Below, piece after piece: positions 1 through 7,161 of a stretch of 23,351 nt of DNA; position 1 is the first letter of the stretch, and each line of letters begins with the position of its first letter. A program made the translations under genes and the position numbers. Location of the stretch: positions 1-23,351 of the forward strand of contig JAOHFJ010000010.1 of the NCBI GenBank assembly GCA_028097945.1, read 5' to 3'. The stretch is from Candidatus Pelagibacter sp. Lineage in GTDB: Bacteria; Pseudomonadota; Alphaproteobacteria; Pelagibacterales; Pelagibacteraceae. The notes under the pieces were generated by a model. It worked only from the letters and a program-made list of their open reading frames with translations, did not search any database and had not been told where the DNA came from.

Positions 1-133
1 AAATTTTGAGTTTGTGATGCTTTTCAAAAGTACATAAACCATAATCCTCAGTCATGAAAAAAGTATGATCTTTAAAATCATTTAGGTATTTCGGTGAAAA
101 TAATTGATTTCCAAGCAATAAAAAAAGCTTCAT
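1..133 (-). CDS. Photolyase/cryptochrome-related protein (DPRP, FeS-BCP type), 5' end only
   Basis: This is the first 44 codons of a minus-strand gene that runs off the left edge of the window. The start is the ATG at 133-131. The peptide begins MKLFLLLGNQLFSPKYL and continues through FMTEDYG to a HHKLKI motif. This matches the N-terminus of the 'deoxyribodipyrimidine photolyase-related' family (COG3046/DPRP): a hydrophobic strand, then GDQL/GNQLF, then an acidic 'mvED' strand, then HHKxKI before the first helix. Members are FAD and 4Fe-4S proteins that repair (6-4) photoproducts or act as blue-light sensors. The FAD and iron-sulfur regions lie outside the window, so function cannot be checked. 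The gene is divergent from the SDR gene at 219, with an 85-base gap in which I see no clear promoter. The family call rests on a short but characteristic stretch. Confidence 0.7.
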   Translation of the reverse strand, partial: MKLFLLLGNQLFSPKYLNDFKDHTFFMTEDYGLCTFEKHHKLKI

Positions 134-218
134 ATGTGGTAAATTACACCTTTTATTAAGTTATTACACGCGTCATTATTTGCATTTAATTCGTTATTAA
201 TAGTGTTATTTTTTAAAT

Positions 219-929
219 ATGAAAAAAGTAATATTAGGTGCCACAGGATCAATTGGATCATCACTAGCAAAAAAACTTGTAGAGTCAGGGGAGCAAGTAC
301 ATTTAGCAGGCAGAGACGAATCCAGTTTATCGGAGTTAGCAAGCGAACTAAATTCTACATTTACAACATGTGATATGTTAGAAGAAAATTTTTCTGAAAA
401 AATAGTTAATGATCTTAAAGACGAGCAGGTGAACGGCTTAGCTTATTGTGTTGGATCTATAGATCTTAAACCGCTAAAGCTTACAAAAAAAAGTGACTTT
501 ATGCAGTCATTTAATTTAAATTTAGTTTCTGCTACAGAAATTATAAAATCTTTAGCTGATAATTTAAAAACAAATAAAGGATCAATCGTCTTATTCTCAA
601 CAGTGGCAGTTAAACAAGGTTTTCCGAATCATGCTATAGTTTCCTCTGCAAAAGGTGCTGTTGAAGGTTTAACTCTTGCACTAGCCGCAGAATATGCTCC
701 AAACATTAGAGTTAACTGTATTGCACCTAGTTTGACTAATTCAAAAATATCAAATTTTTTACTTAAAAACGAAAAAATGGCCGAGAGCATTGCCAAAATG
801 CACCCTTTAAAAAGATTAGGAGAGGGAGAAGATTCTGCGTCTGTGGCAAAGTTTTTGTTAACTGACCAAAGTTCTTGGATTACTGGTCAAGTTTTAGGTG
901 TTGATGGAGGAAGATCATCTGTCGCATAA
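219..929 (+). CDS. SDR-family oxidoreductase with atypical active site
   Basis: This is a 236-residue Rossmann-fold short-chain dehydrogenase/reductase-like protein. The nucleotide-binding loop is GATGSIG at residues 7-13. An acidic D52 stands where classical SDRs place the adenine-contacting Asp, and the C-terminal IAPS and 'SWITGQVLGVDGG' segments are typical of the family. The usual YxxxK catalytic pair is not intact: K145 is present in the SAKGAVEGL helix, but the position four residues earlier is V141 instead of Tyr. The preceding serine region reads F126-S127-T128. It may therefore be a degenerate or non-canonical SDR, perhaps substrate-binding or regulatory. It lies head to head with the photolyase-related gene, a pairing that suggests light or UV response, but this is inference. 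The substrate is unknown. Confidence 0.85.
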   Translation: MKKVILGATGSIGSSLAKKLVESGEQVHLAGRDESSLSELASELNSTFTTCDMLEENFSEKIVNDLKDEQVNGLAYCVGSIDLKPLKLTKKSDFMQSFNLNLVSATEIIKSLADNLKTNKGSIVLFSTVAVKQGFPNHAIVSSAKGAVEGLTLALAAEYAPNIRVNCIAPSLTNSKISNFLLKNEKMAESIAKMHPLKRLGEGEDSASVAKFLLTDQSSWITGQVLGVDGGRSSVA

Positions 930-960
930 CAATTTATCTCAAAATAATTAAATCAATATA

Positions 961-1443
961 ATGAAAAAAATTTTTGTAATAATAATTTCTTTAATGATTA
1001 GTTCAAATTTATTTGCAGCTGGTGGAGACGGTGGAGGATCCTCTGATGCCTCATTATACGATGAAGCAGTAAAACTTGTAAAAAGAGCTGGTAAACTAGA
1101 AAAAAAAGACAAGTTAGATAATGCTAAAAAACTTTATTCGCAAGCATTTAAAAAATTAGAAAAGGCTCATAAAAAAAATAAAAAAGATCCAGACATATTG
1201 AATTACATGGGATTTACGTCAAGAAAAGTTGGAAACTTTGACGTTGCAGAAAAGTTTTATCTTCAAGGATTAAGCATTAAACCTAATCACAATGGAATTA
1301 ACGAGTATTTAGGTGAACTTTACGTTCAAACAAATCGTATTGACAAAGCTAATGAAAGATTGGCAATTCTTAAGAATTGTAATTGTGATGAATATAAAGA
1401 GCTTGAGTTGATTATTAAAAATAAGGGCGTAAAAATCTATTAA
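961..1443 (+). CDS. Secreted TPR-repeat protein
   Basis: This 160-residue protein has an N-terminal signal peptide (basic MKK, hydrophobic residues 4-17, probable cleavage after LFA near residue 19). A Gly/Ser-rich stretch follows (GGDGGGSS). A Lys-rich helical region at about 33-65 contains a TPR-like half repeat. A good tetratricopeptide repeat at about 66-105 holds the signatures 'YMGFTSRKVGNFDVAEKFY' and 'AL/GLSIKPNHNGINEYLGELYV'. It is probably periplasmic and mediates protein-protein contacts; the partner is unknown. A Cys pair (NCNC) occurs near residue 141. It follows the SDR gene by 31 bases on the same strand. Its stop overlaps the stop of the convergent DUF2237 gene, the two genes sharing the palindromic TTAA at 1440-1443. 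Confidence 0.8.
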   Translation: MKKIFVIIISLMISSNLFAAGGDGGGSSDASLYDEAVKLVKRAGKLEKKDKLDNAKKLYSQAFKKLEKAHKKNKKDPDILNYMGFTSRKVGNFDVAEKFYLQGLSIKPNHNGINEYLGELYVQTNRIDKANERLAILKNCNCDEYKELELIIKNKGVKIY

Positions 1444-1817
1444 GATAAGTCTAAAGCAAATTTCTTTAATTTTTCAATTGGTATAAGATCTAATGTTTTA
1501 ACATTAGTTTTTTTTAAGTATACTTGACAGGCAGCTCCTTCCTCAATAGCTCTAGCATACCAATTAGCACACACACACCAAGAGTCCCCATCTTTTAAAC
1601 CCGGGAATCCAAATTCAGGATGAGGTGTAATTAAGTCATTACCAACTTTTTTAGACCATTGTAAAAATTCATCCGTTACTTTTGCACAAACAGTATGTAC
1701 TCCACCATCGTTTTTATCTGTATTGCAACACCCATCTCTAAACCAACCAGTTAAAGGGTCATTTGAACATGGTTCAAGAGGTTCTCCAAAAACGTTTTTT
1801 TGAGTTTCTTCACTCAT
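1440..1817 (-). CDS. DUF2237 family protein
   Basis: This is a 125-residue Cys-rich small protein that matches DUF2237 over its whole length. It has the opening NVFGEPLEPCSNDPLTGWFRDGCC region, then HTVCAKVTDEFL, then the FPGLKDGDSWCVCANW block. In this family the conserved cysteines and the GDxWCxC motif suggest metal binding or redox chemistry, but no function is established. Its ATG (1817-1815) overlaps the TGA of the upstream oxygenase-like gene as ATGA, so the two are probably translationally coupled. It is the last gene of the hisI - oxygenase-like - DUF2237 operon and converges on the TPR gene. Confidence 0.9.
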   Translation of the reverse strand: MSEETQKNVFGEPLEPCSNDPLTGWFRDGCCNTDKNDGGVHTVCAKVTDEFLQWSKKVGNDLITPHPEFGFPGLKDGDSWCVCANWYARAIEEGAACQVYLKKTNVKTLDLIPIEKLKKFALDLS

Positions 1818-2422
1818 TTACTAAATACATTTGCAATTTTTTTGTCAATTTCTAAATTAAAAGAAAAAGATCTTCTCTCACCTTTAGTTTTAAATGGATA
1901 AGCAGTATGCATCAAATAATGAGGGAACAATATCACATCACCTACTTTTGGTTGATGATTAAAAATGCATTCACTTAAAAGCATTTTATTTCCATTAATA
2001 AAGTCTATTGAACCATCGGTTCGTATGAGTTTTTTATTTTTTGAAAAAAATTTAGGTACCTTTAAGTAACCAACTCCTGAAATATGTCCATCATGAAAAT
2101 GAACTGGATTATATTCGTCATTAAATTGACGAACTATCCAAAAATTTTTTATTTTTATTTTAGATATTTTTTTTCCTAAACTTTTAAAAATATAATCTTT
2201 AACTGCTTTATACAAAATTTTTTCTAAGTTTTTTTTTATAAAAATTTTTGGTAATTGAAATTCTTGCTTCACTTGCCCAACTAGTTTATTTGAATAATCT
2301 AATTTTTTTAACAAATTTTTTTTTAAGATAATTTTATCAACTTCAATATTTATTTTTTTTATTGAACTTCCTGATAGTTTAAGACTTGCAATTTTAGGAC
2401 CGAAGGGACTTAAAACTTTCAT
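1814..2422 (-). CDS. Putative 2-oxoglutarate/Fe(II)-dependent oxygenase-like protein
   Basis: This 202-residue protein resembles the 'putative 2OG-Fe(II) oxygenase' group (TIGR02466/2OG-FeII_Oxy_5). The core shows NPVHFHDGHISGVGYLKVP at residues 105-123 and, after about 40 residues, GDVILFPHYLMHTAYPF with H172 as candidate distal iron ligand. R183/R184 in GERRSFSFN is the candidate 2-oxoglutarate contact. The proximal ligand motif is not a clean HxD: H108, H110, D111 and H113 cluster there. The N-terminal 90 residues are Lys/Ile-rich and poorly informative. The substrate is unknown. It lies 2 bases downstream of hisI and overlaps DUF2237 by 4 bases, so it is the middle gene of a three-gene operon. 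The family is moderately sure; catalysis is not shown. Confidence 0.7.
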   Translation of the reverse strand: MKVLSPFGPKIASLKLSGSSIKKINIEVDKIILKKNLLKKLDYSNKLVGQVKQEFQLPKIFIKKNLEKILYKAVKDYIFKSLGKKISKIKIKNFWIVRQFNDEYNPVHFHDGHISGVGYLKVPKFFSKNKKLIRTDGSIDFINGNKMLLSECIFNHQPKVGDVILFPHYLMHTAYPFKTKGERRSFSFNLEIDKKIANVFSK

Positions 2423-2424
2423 AT

Positions 2425-2892
2425 TTATAATTTTGTAGGATTAGGCTGATCTTTATAAACTTCTTCAGGATCAAATTTTTTTTTCTTTTCCTTAAAATTT
2501 AGTTCAATTTCTTCAGTGTTTTTAATTGGCCCTAAAGGTATTGATCGATAAAAACAAGACTTGTAACCGACATGGCAACTCGCACCATTTCCTATATCAA
2601 CTGACATCCATAAAGCATCCTGATCATCATCAATTCTTAAATCAATTACTTTTTGAACAAATCCACTTGTTTTACCTTTATGCCATAAAGCTTTTTTTGA
2701 TCTACTCCAATAATGAGCTTCTTTTGTCTCAATAGTTTTTTTTAGAGCTTCTGCATTCATATATCCGTGCATTAAAAGTTCTCCAGAACTACTATCTGTA
2801 GTGGTCACAGGAATTAGACCGTTGTCATCAAATTTTGGAGATAAAAATTTTCCTTCCTCGACTTCGAATATATTTTCTCTTTTTTTAAACAT
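2425..2892 (-). CDS. hisI: Phosphoribosyl-AMP cyclohydrolase
   Basis: HisI opens the purine ring of phosphoribosyl-AMP in histidine synthesis. The family signature WSRSKKALWHKGKTSGFVQ (about residues 62-80) is clear, followed by the metal-site region DLRIDDDQDALW and GASCHVGYKSCFYR. C106 and C113 match two of the three zinc cysteines. The third, in the usual DCD motif, is Asp (D89), a variant I recall in alphaproteobacterial members. HisE is not fused. I chose the internal ATG at 2892-2890 over the one at 2934 because the extra 14 residues are hydrophobic and unlike the family. The shorter start also leaves 74 bases for a divergent promoter region with folE. It is first in an operon with the oxygenase-like and DUF2237 genes. 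Confidence 0.92.
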   Translation of the reverse strand: MFKKRENIFEVEEGKFLSPKFDDNGLIPVTTTDSSSGELLMHGYMNAEALKKTIETKEAHYWSRSKKALWHKGKTSGFVQKVIDLRIDDDQDALWMSVDIGNGASCHVGYKSCFYRSIPLGPIKNTEEIELNFKEKKKKFDPEEVYKDQPNPTKL

Positions 2893-2928
2893 GACACTAA
2901 AATAGTGAAAAAAAGACAAAATAGCAAT

Positions 2929-2955
2929 TTGCAATAATATGTTATGTCCTATAAA
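2929..2955 (+). promoter_or_regulatory. Candidate folE promoter with very short leader
   Basis: In the hisI/folE divergent gap, a TTGCAA element at 2929-2934 precedes a good -10 TATAAA at 2950-2955. The spacing is 15 bases, or 16 if TTTGCA is taken as the -35. A start 6-8 bases downstream of the -10 would leave only about 4-6 bases before the folE ATG at 2967, and no ribosome binding site is visible there. The -10 is convincing; the -35 is weak. Confidence 0.4.
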
Positions 2956-2966
2956 AACATCCTACA

Positions 2967-3575
2967 ATGAAATTAGTCAAAGACGTTAACAAAGATAGTC
3001 TCAATAAACCTCAAGTCAGTGACAAAGAGGCTGAGGAGGCAATAAAAAAAATATTAGCTTGGATTGGTGAAGATCCAAGTAGAGAAGGTTTATTAGAAAC
3101 TCCAAAAAGAGTTGTAAAAGCATTTAAAGAGTATTTTAAAGGTTATCATCAAAACGCAGAAGAAGATTTATCAAAGACTTTTGGCGACGTTGAAGGTTAC
3201 GATGATATGGTAATTGAAAAAAATATAACTCTTGAAAGTCATTGTGAACATCACATGGCACCTATAATTGGTGTTGCTCATGTTTCTTATATTCCAAATA
3301 AAAAAGTTGTTGGGCTAAGCAAATTAGCTAGAACGGTTGAAATTTTCTCTAAAAGACTGCAAACGCAAGAGAGATTAACTATGCAAATAGCAAAGACACT
3401 TATGAGCGCTTTGGATGCAAAAGGTGTGGCAGTTACAATTGATGCAGCTCATCAATGTATGACTATGCGTGGAATAAAAAAAGAGAGAGCAACAACTGTT
3501 ACAAACTATTTTTTAGGTTCATTTAAGGAAGATTTAAGTTTCCAAAATAGATACCTGAAATATATTGGAAAATAG
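2967..3575 (+). CDS. folE: GTP cyclohydrolase I
   Basis: FolE converts GTP to 7,8-dihydroneopterin triphosphate, the first step toward folate. The 202-residue protein has the type I hallmarks: EDPSREGLLETPKRV (residues 35-49), the zinc and catalytic block ITLESHCEHHMAP with C93 and H96, VGLSKLARTVEIFSKRLQTQERLT, and AHQCMTMRGI with the second zinc Cys C164. Its length is normal. The gene is divergent from hisI, another metal-dependent purine-ring hydrolase, an arrangement known in other alphaproteobacteria. The stop TAG is followed immediately by the ATG of the next gene, so these two are co-transcribed. Together with the CADD-type gene at 17467 it supports de novo folate synthesis. Confidence 0.96.
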   Translation: MKLVKDVNKDSLNKPQVSDKEAEEAIKKILAWIGEDPSREGLLETPKRVVKAFKEYFKGYHQNAEEDLSKTFGDVEGYDDMVIEKNITLESHCEHHMAPIIGVAHVSYIPNKKVVGLSKLARTVEIFSKRLQTQERLTMQIAKTLMSALDAKGVAVTIDAAHQCMTMRGIKKERATTVTNYFLGSFKEDLSFQNRYLKYIGK

Positions 3576-4577
3576 ATGTCTGATAAATTTAAAGCCATTG
3601 TTATCGATAATCAAAACGAAAAATTCACAAGAGAGATTAAAGAAATTGACAAAAGCCAATTAAAGGATGGAAATGTTTTGGTTAAGGTTGATTATTCAAG
3701 CTTAAATTATAAAGATGCTTTGATTTTAAATGATGGAGGAAAGATCGTAAGAAAATTTCCCTTTGTTCCGGGAATAGATTTTTCAGGAACAGTTGTAGCG
3801 AGCGAAGATAGTAAATTTACAAAAGATGATAAAGTAATTCTTACAGGATTTAGAGTAGGAGAAGCATATTTTGGAGGGTTTTCTCAATACGCAAAAGTTG
3901 ACTCAAATTTTTTAATCAAAATACCAAAAGAATTAGATGCACATAAAGCTATGATGTTAGGTACTGCCGGTTTTACAGCTTTGCTTTGTTCATTTGCTGT
4001 AAAAGCGAAAGAAGAATTGTTATTAGGTGAAAAAGTTAAAGATGTTTTAGTTACTGGTGCAACAGGAGGTGTTGGAAGTATTGCGGTAATGATTTTATCA
4101 AAAATGGGATATGACGTTCATGCTGTTACAGGTAAAAAAGATAAGAACGATTATTTAAAAGATTTAGGTGCAAAAAATATTATCGACAGAAAAGAGTTTG
4201 AAGGCGAAAGCAAACTGTTAGAAAAAGGAGTGTGGGATGGTGTAGTTGACACAGTTGGTGGATCTGCTTTAACTAAAATATTTGCTCAAACAAAACCTGG
4301 TGGAATAGTAGCTGCTTGTGGAAATGCTGGAGGTATTAAGATTAATACAAATGTTATGCCATTTATTATAAGAGGAGTTAAATTGTGGGGAATTGATTCG
4401 TCAGGATCATCAATTAAACGAAGAGAATTCGTTTGGGGAGAAGCAGCTAAGTTAATAGATTTTTCAAAGGTTCAATCCTTCACAAAAGAGCTTTCATTTA
4501 CTGAACTTTTAGAAACTTATCCTAAACTTCTTAAAGGGGAATTTTCTGGAAGAGCTATAGTAAATCCAAATAAATAA
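3576..4577 (+). CDS. acuI: Acrylyl-CoA reductase-type MDR oxidoreductase (AcuI/YhdH family)
   Basis: This is a 333-residue zinc-independent medium-chain dehydrogenase/reductase. It starts with the groES-like domain (SSLNYKDALILNDGGKIVRKFP, then VPGIDFSGTV). The NADPH-binding Rossmann motif VTGATGGVGSIAV follows at about residues 159-171, and it ends with the FSGRAIV segment typical of YhdH/AcuI. AcuI reduces acryloyl-CoA to propionyl-CoA with NADPH and detoxifies acrylate made from DMSP, a major SAR11 substrate; this role is inferred from the family. The sequence alone cannot exclude a general quinone oxidoreductase-like role. It starts directly after the folE stop codon with no gap. A LysR gene follows 19 bases after it and could regulate it. 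Confidence 0.85.
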   Translation: MSDKFKAIVIDNQNEKFTREIKEIDKSQLKDGNVLVKVDYSSLNYKDALILNDGGKIVRKFPFVPGIDFSGTVVASEDSKFTKDDKVILTGFRVGEAYFGGFSQYAKVDSNFLIKIPKELDAHKAMMLGTAGFTALLCSFAVKAKEELLLGEKVKDVLVTGATGGVGSIAVMILSKMGYDVHAVTGKKDKNDYLKDLGAKNIIDRKEFEGESKLLEKGVWDGVVDTVGGSALTKIFAQTKPGGIVAACGNAGGIKINTNVMPFIIRGVKLWGIDSSGSSIKRREFVWGEAAKLIDFSKVQSFTKELSFTELLETYPKLLKGEFSGRAIVNPNK

Positions 4578-4596
4578 CTTATAATTTGGTCTATCT

Positions 4597-5487
4597 ATGG
4601 ACTGGGATAAATTAAAAATATTTCATACTGTTGCGGAAGCCTCTAGTTTTACCAAAGCCTCTACTATATTAAATTTAAGCCAATCGGCTATAAGCCGCCA
4701 AATTCAAGCACTAGAGGGAGATTTAAAAGTTCAACTTTTTGAAAGACATGCCAGAGGTTTAGTGCTGACCGAAAACGGTGAGTATCTTTATAAATCAGCA
4801 CATGAAATTATTTCAAAATTAAAAGATGTAGAATCTAATCTTAGCGGACACAAAGATAAACTAAATGGAAAACTTACAGTTACAACAGTAGTAAGTTTTG
4901 GTACTACTTGGCTTACACCTAGAATAAAAGAATTTATGGATTTGCATCCAGATATTGAAATTGAATTAATATTTGATGATAAAGAACTTGATTTAAGTAC
5001 AAGAGAGGCAGATGTGGCTATAAGAATGAGAAGACCCAAACAATTAAATTTAATTCAAAAAAAATTTGTTGATTTTAATTATCATATTTATGGTTCAAAT
5101 GATTACCTGCAAAAAAATGGATATCCAAAAACGTTAAAAGATTTAGATAAACATAAATTTATAACTTATGGAAAAGGAGCCCCATCTCCAGTTTATAATC
5201 CTGACTGGGTTTTAAAACATGGTGTTAAAGATGGAAAAAAAAGAAAATCGATTATGAAAGTAAACAGCGTGTATGGATTGTTATTAGCAGTACAAAGTGG
5301 AGTGGGTCTAGCTGCTTTACCAGATTACATTGCGCATAACGTTAGTAATATAACTAAAGTTTTACCCGAGGAAACAGGGAAACCTACTGAAACGCATTTT
5401 GTTTATCCAGCTTCTCTAAAGAATAATGCAAGACTGATGGCTTTTAGAAACTTTATATTTACAAAGGTAAACGAGTGGAAATTTTAA
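4597..5487 (+). CDS. LysR-family transcriptional regulator
   Basis: This 296-residue LysR-type regulator has the N-terminal winged helix-turn-helix at residues 1-65. Its motif is SSFTKASTILNLSQSAISRQIQALE, then LFERHARGLVLTENGE. The linker helix and the two-lobed effector domain (from about residue 92) follow; 'LIQKKFVDFNYHIYGS' and 'GLLLAVQSGVGLAALPDYIA' are typical of the domain. The ligand is unknown. Its position just after folE-acuI suggests it could be autoregulated or control acuI, though LysR genes are usually divergent from their targets. The last 13 bases overlap the start of the downstream protease gene, which suggests coupled translation. Confidence 0.93.
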   Translation: MDWDKLKIFHTVAEASSFTKASTILNLSQSAISRQIQALEGDLKVQLFERHARGLVLTENGEYLYKSAHEIISKLKDVESNLSGHKDKLNGKLTVTTVVSFGTTWLTPRIKEFMDLHPDIEIELIFDDKELDLSTREADVAIRMRRPKQLNLIQKKFVDFNYHIYGSNDYLQKNGYPKTLKDLDKHKFITYGKGAPSPVYNPDWVLKHGVKDGKKRKSIMKVNSVYGLLLAVQSGVGLAALPDYIAHNVSNITKVLPEETGKPTETHFVYPASLKNNARLMAFRNFIFTKVNEWKF

Positions 5488-6593
5488 TTTCTTTTATAAT
5501 CCCATTTATAATTTTATTAACTATTGTTGTTTTTATTCATGAATATGGACACTATTATTTCGCAAAAAAATATGGTGTTGGTGTAACTGATTTTTCCATT
5601 GGTTTTGGTAAAGAAATATTTGGTTTTAATGATAAATCAGGTACTAGGTGGAAATTTTGCGCAATTCCTTTGGGTGGATATGTTAAATTTTTTGGAGATA
5701 GAAACGTTTTTAGCCAGGCAGAGCAAGAAGAGCTTTTAAAAGAATATAATGAGGAAGATAGAAAAAAATTATTTGTGGTAAAACCTATCTATCAAAGATC
5801 CCTAATTGTAGCAGCAGGACCTTTTGCCAACTTTTTACTAGCTATAGTTATTTTTGCCTTTATTTATATGTTTGCGGGTAAGGATTTTACTCCTGCTCAA
5901 ATCCAAGAGGTTCAGCCTGAAAGCCCAGCTTATGTTGCGGGGGTTAAATCAGGCGATGTAATCCAATCAATAAATGATAGAGAGGTAAAAAGTATAATGG
6001 AGGTTTCTACTTTCATAAACGCTTCATCCTCAGAAACTATTGATATACAGGTTTTAAGAAACGGTAGTGAACTAACTTTAGAAGTAAAGCCAAAATTTAT
6101 TGAAGGCAAAGACTCTTTAGGAAATCAAATAAACAAGAAGATTATTGGAATAAAAGTTGCTCCTTTGAATGAAGAGATAAATAGGCAGCGATTAGGCCCT
6201 GCTACAGCATTATATTATGCTGTAAAAGAAACTTGGTTTATTATTGAAGCTTCTTGGGAGTTTGTAATTTCCATGTTTAAAGGAACAGGGGATACTTCTC
6301 AATTAGGAGGACCATTAAAAATTGCTAAAATTACCGGTCAGGTTGCTAAGTTTGGAATTGTCGCTTTCCTAAGTATTATGGCTTATATTTCTATAAGTTT
6401 AGGATTTATTAATCTTTTCCCAATTCCGATGTTAGATGGCGGACATTTAATGTTTTACGCCTTTGAGAAGATTTTAGGTCGTCCTTTAACCCAAAGAACT
6501 CAGGAAGGTTTTTTCCGAATCGGGTTATTTTTGCTGCTTTCTTTAATGTTTTTCACAACTTTTAATGACCTTAAAGATTTAGGCATGTTTTAA
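5475..6593 (+). CDS. rseP: RIP/site-2 zinc metalloprotease, RseP type
   Basis: This 372-residue inner-membrane intramembrane protease has the zinc motif HEYGH at residues 22-26 in the first TM segment. A second TM lies near residues 112-132, and a PDZ domain covers about 135-210 (VQPESPAYVAGVKSGDVIQSIN). The third catalytic-core element, NLFPIPMLDGGH, near residue 315 supplies the Asp ligand, and a final TM follows. RseP-type proteases cleave anti-sigma factors or remnant signal peptides. The start is the GTG at 5475, inside the LysR reading frame, because residues 1-22 form the needed first TM and no later start retains it. Alphaproteobacterial rseP usually sits in the uppS-cdsA-dxr-bamA cluster, so this location beside LysR and HU is unusual and could mark a relocated or second copy. 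Confidence 0.92.
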   Translation: MEILISFIIPFIILLTIVVFIHEYGHYYFAKKYGVGVTDFSIGFGKEIFGFNDKSGTRWKFCAIPLGGYVKFFGDRNVFSQAEQEELLKEYNEEDRKKLFVVKPIYQRSLIVAAGPFANFLLAIVIFAFIYMFAGKDFTPAQIQEVQPESPAYVAGVKSGDVIQSINDREVKSIMEVSTFINASSSETIDIQVLRNGSELTLEVKPKFIEGKDSLGNQINKKIIGIKVAPLNEEINRQRLGPATALYYAVKETWFIIEASWEFVISMFKGTGDTSQLGGPLKIAKITGQVAKFGIVAFLSIMAYISISLGFINLFPIPMLDGGHLMFYAFEKILGRPLTQRTQEGFFRIGLFLLLSLMFFTTFNDLKDLGMF

Positions 6594-6596
6594 GCC

Positions 6597-6617
6597 ACTT
6601 TTTTAAGTTAAAAAAGT
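6597..6617. repeat. Perfect AT-rich inverted repeat after rseP
   Basis: The arms ACTTTTTTAA and TTAAAAAAGT flank a single central G, starting 4 bases after the rseP stop. It could fold as a weak A-T hairpin. There is no GC-rich stem and no separate U tract, so terminator function is only a possibility. Confidence 0.35.
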
Positions 6618-6641
6618 CAATAAAATCAACACTTCTTGAGG

Positions 6642-6655
6642 CACAATATATTGTG
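6642..6655. promoter_or_regulatory. Perfect 14-bp palindrome upstream of hup, candidate operator
   Basis: CACAATATATTGTG is a perfect palindrome 85 bases before the hup start codon. It lies directly between a TTGAGG hexamer (6636-6641) and a TAACAT hexamer (6657-6662). If these are the -35 and -10 (15-base spacer, suboptimal), a dimeric regulator bound here would cover the spacer. The factor is unknown. I see the symmetry directly; regulation is inferred. Confidence 0.4.
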
Positions 6656-6740
6656 TTAACATTTACGTGAAACACCAAAAAAACATTGATTTTACTGGGT
6701 TTTTCTGCAGATTAGAAAGTAACCAAAAAAGGGGCATAAA

Positions 6741-7016
6741 ATGAATAAAAAACAACTAGTAGCGAAAATATCGTCAACTTTGGGTCAAAGTAAAGCGGAT
6801 GCTGAGAGAACTTTTGATTCAATAACGACAATTATTCTAGATGCTTTGAAAAATGATGACACTGTGAAGATAGCTGGCTTTGGTACTTATAAAGTAGCAA
6901 AGAGAAAAGCTAGAGTAGGAAGAAACCCTAGAACAGGTGAGTCAATTCAAATTTCTGCATCTCAAAAAGTTAAGTTTTTACCAGCTAAAAGCTTGAAAGA
7001 AATGTTTAATAAATAA
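6741..7016 (+). CDS. hup: DNA-binding protein HU
   Basis: This 91-residue HU/IHF-family nucleoid protein has N-terminal dimerisation helices (MNKKQLVAKISSTLG..., residues 1-40). The GFGTYKVAKRKARVGRNPRTGE beta-arm region at about 48-70 carries the conserved RNPRTG tip with its intercalating Pro. The C-terminus reads VKFLPAKSLKEMFN. Its length is normal for HU, and the sequence favours HU over IHF because it has no IHF-specific extension. A strong AAAAAGGGGC ribosome binding site lies 6-7 bases before the ATG. It has its own 147-base upstream region with a palindrome, and a large hairpin follows 9 bases after the stop, so it is probably transcribed alone and highly. Confidence 0.96.
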   Translation: MNKKQLVAKISSTLGQSKADAERTFDSITTIILDALKNDDTVKIAGFGTYKVAKRKARVGRNPRTGESIQISASQKVKFLPAKSLKEMFNK

Positions 7017-7025
7017 ACGTTTATT

Positions 7026-7058
7026 TAGCCCTTATTTGATAATCTCAAATAGGGGCTA
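7026..7058 (+). terminator. Strong hairpin after hup, terminator-like without U tract
   Basis: The arms TAGCCCTTATTTGA (7026-7039) and TCAAATAGGGGCTA (7045-7058) pair over 14 bp with one U-G wobble around the loop TAATC. No run of T follows on the plus strand. It could be a U-tract-poor terminator or a 3'-end-stabilising stem for hup mRNA. Confidence 0.6.
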
Positions 7059-7161
7059 ACTACTTGCAAAAACTGCATAGCTAAATCCACGTCATATCGT
7101 TACTTCTATTAATCAATTCAAAGTAAAAGATCATCAAAAATTAATTAATGGAGGTAAAATT

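Noticed and set aside
130..342. 70-aa minus-strand open frame
   Set aside because: Lies over the SDR 5' end and the AT-rich spacer; the hydrophobic composition is a by-product of AT-rich sequence, and the photolyase-related start at 133 is in better agreement with a known family.
2893..2934. N-terminal extension of hisI to the ATG at 2934
   Set aside because: The 14 added residues are hydrophobic and absent from the family; it would also swallow the divergent promoter region with folE.
6597..6617. Definite terminator for rseP
   Set aside because: The inverted repeat is entirely A/T rich and lacks a GC stem and separate U tract; kept only as a repeat.
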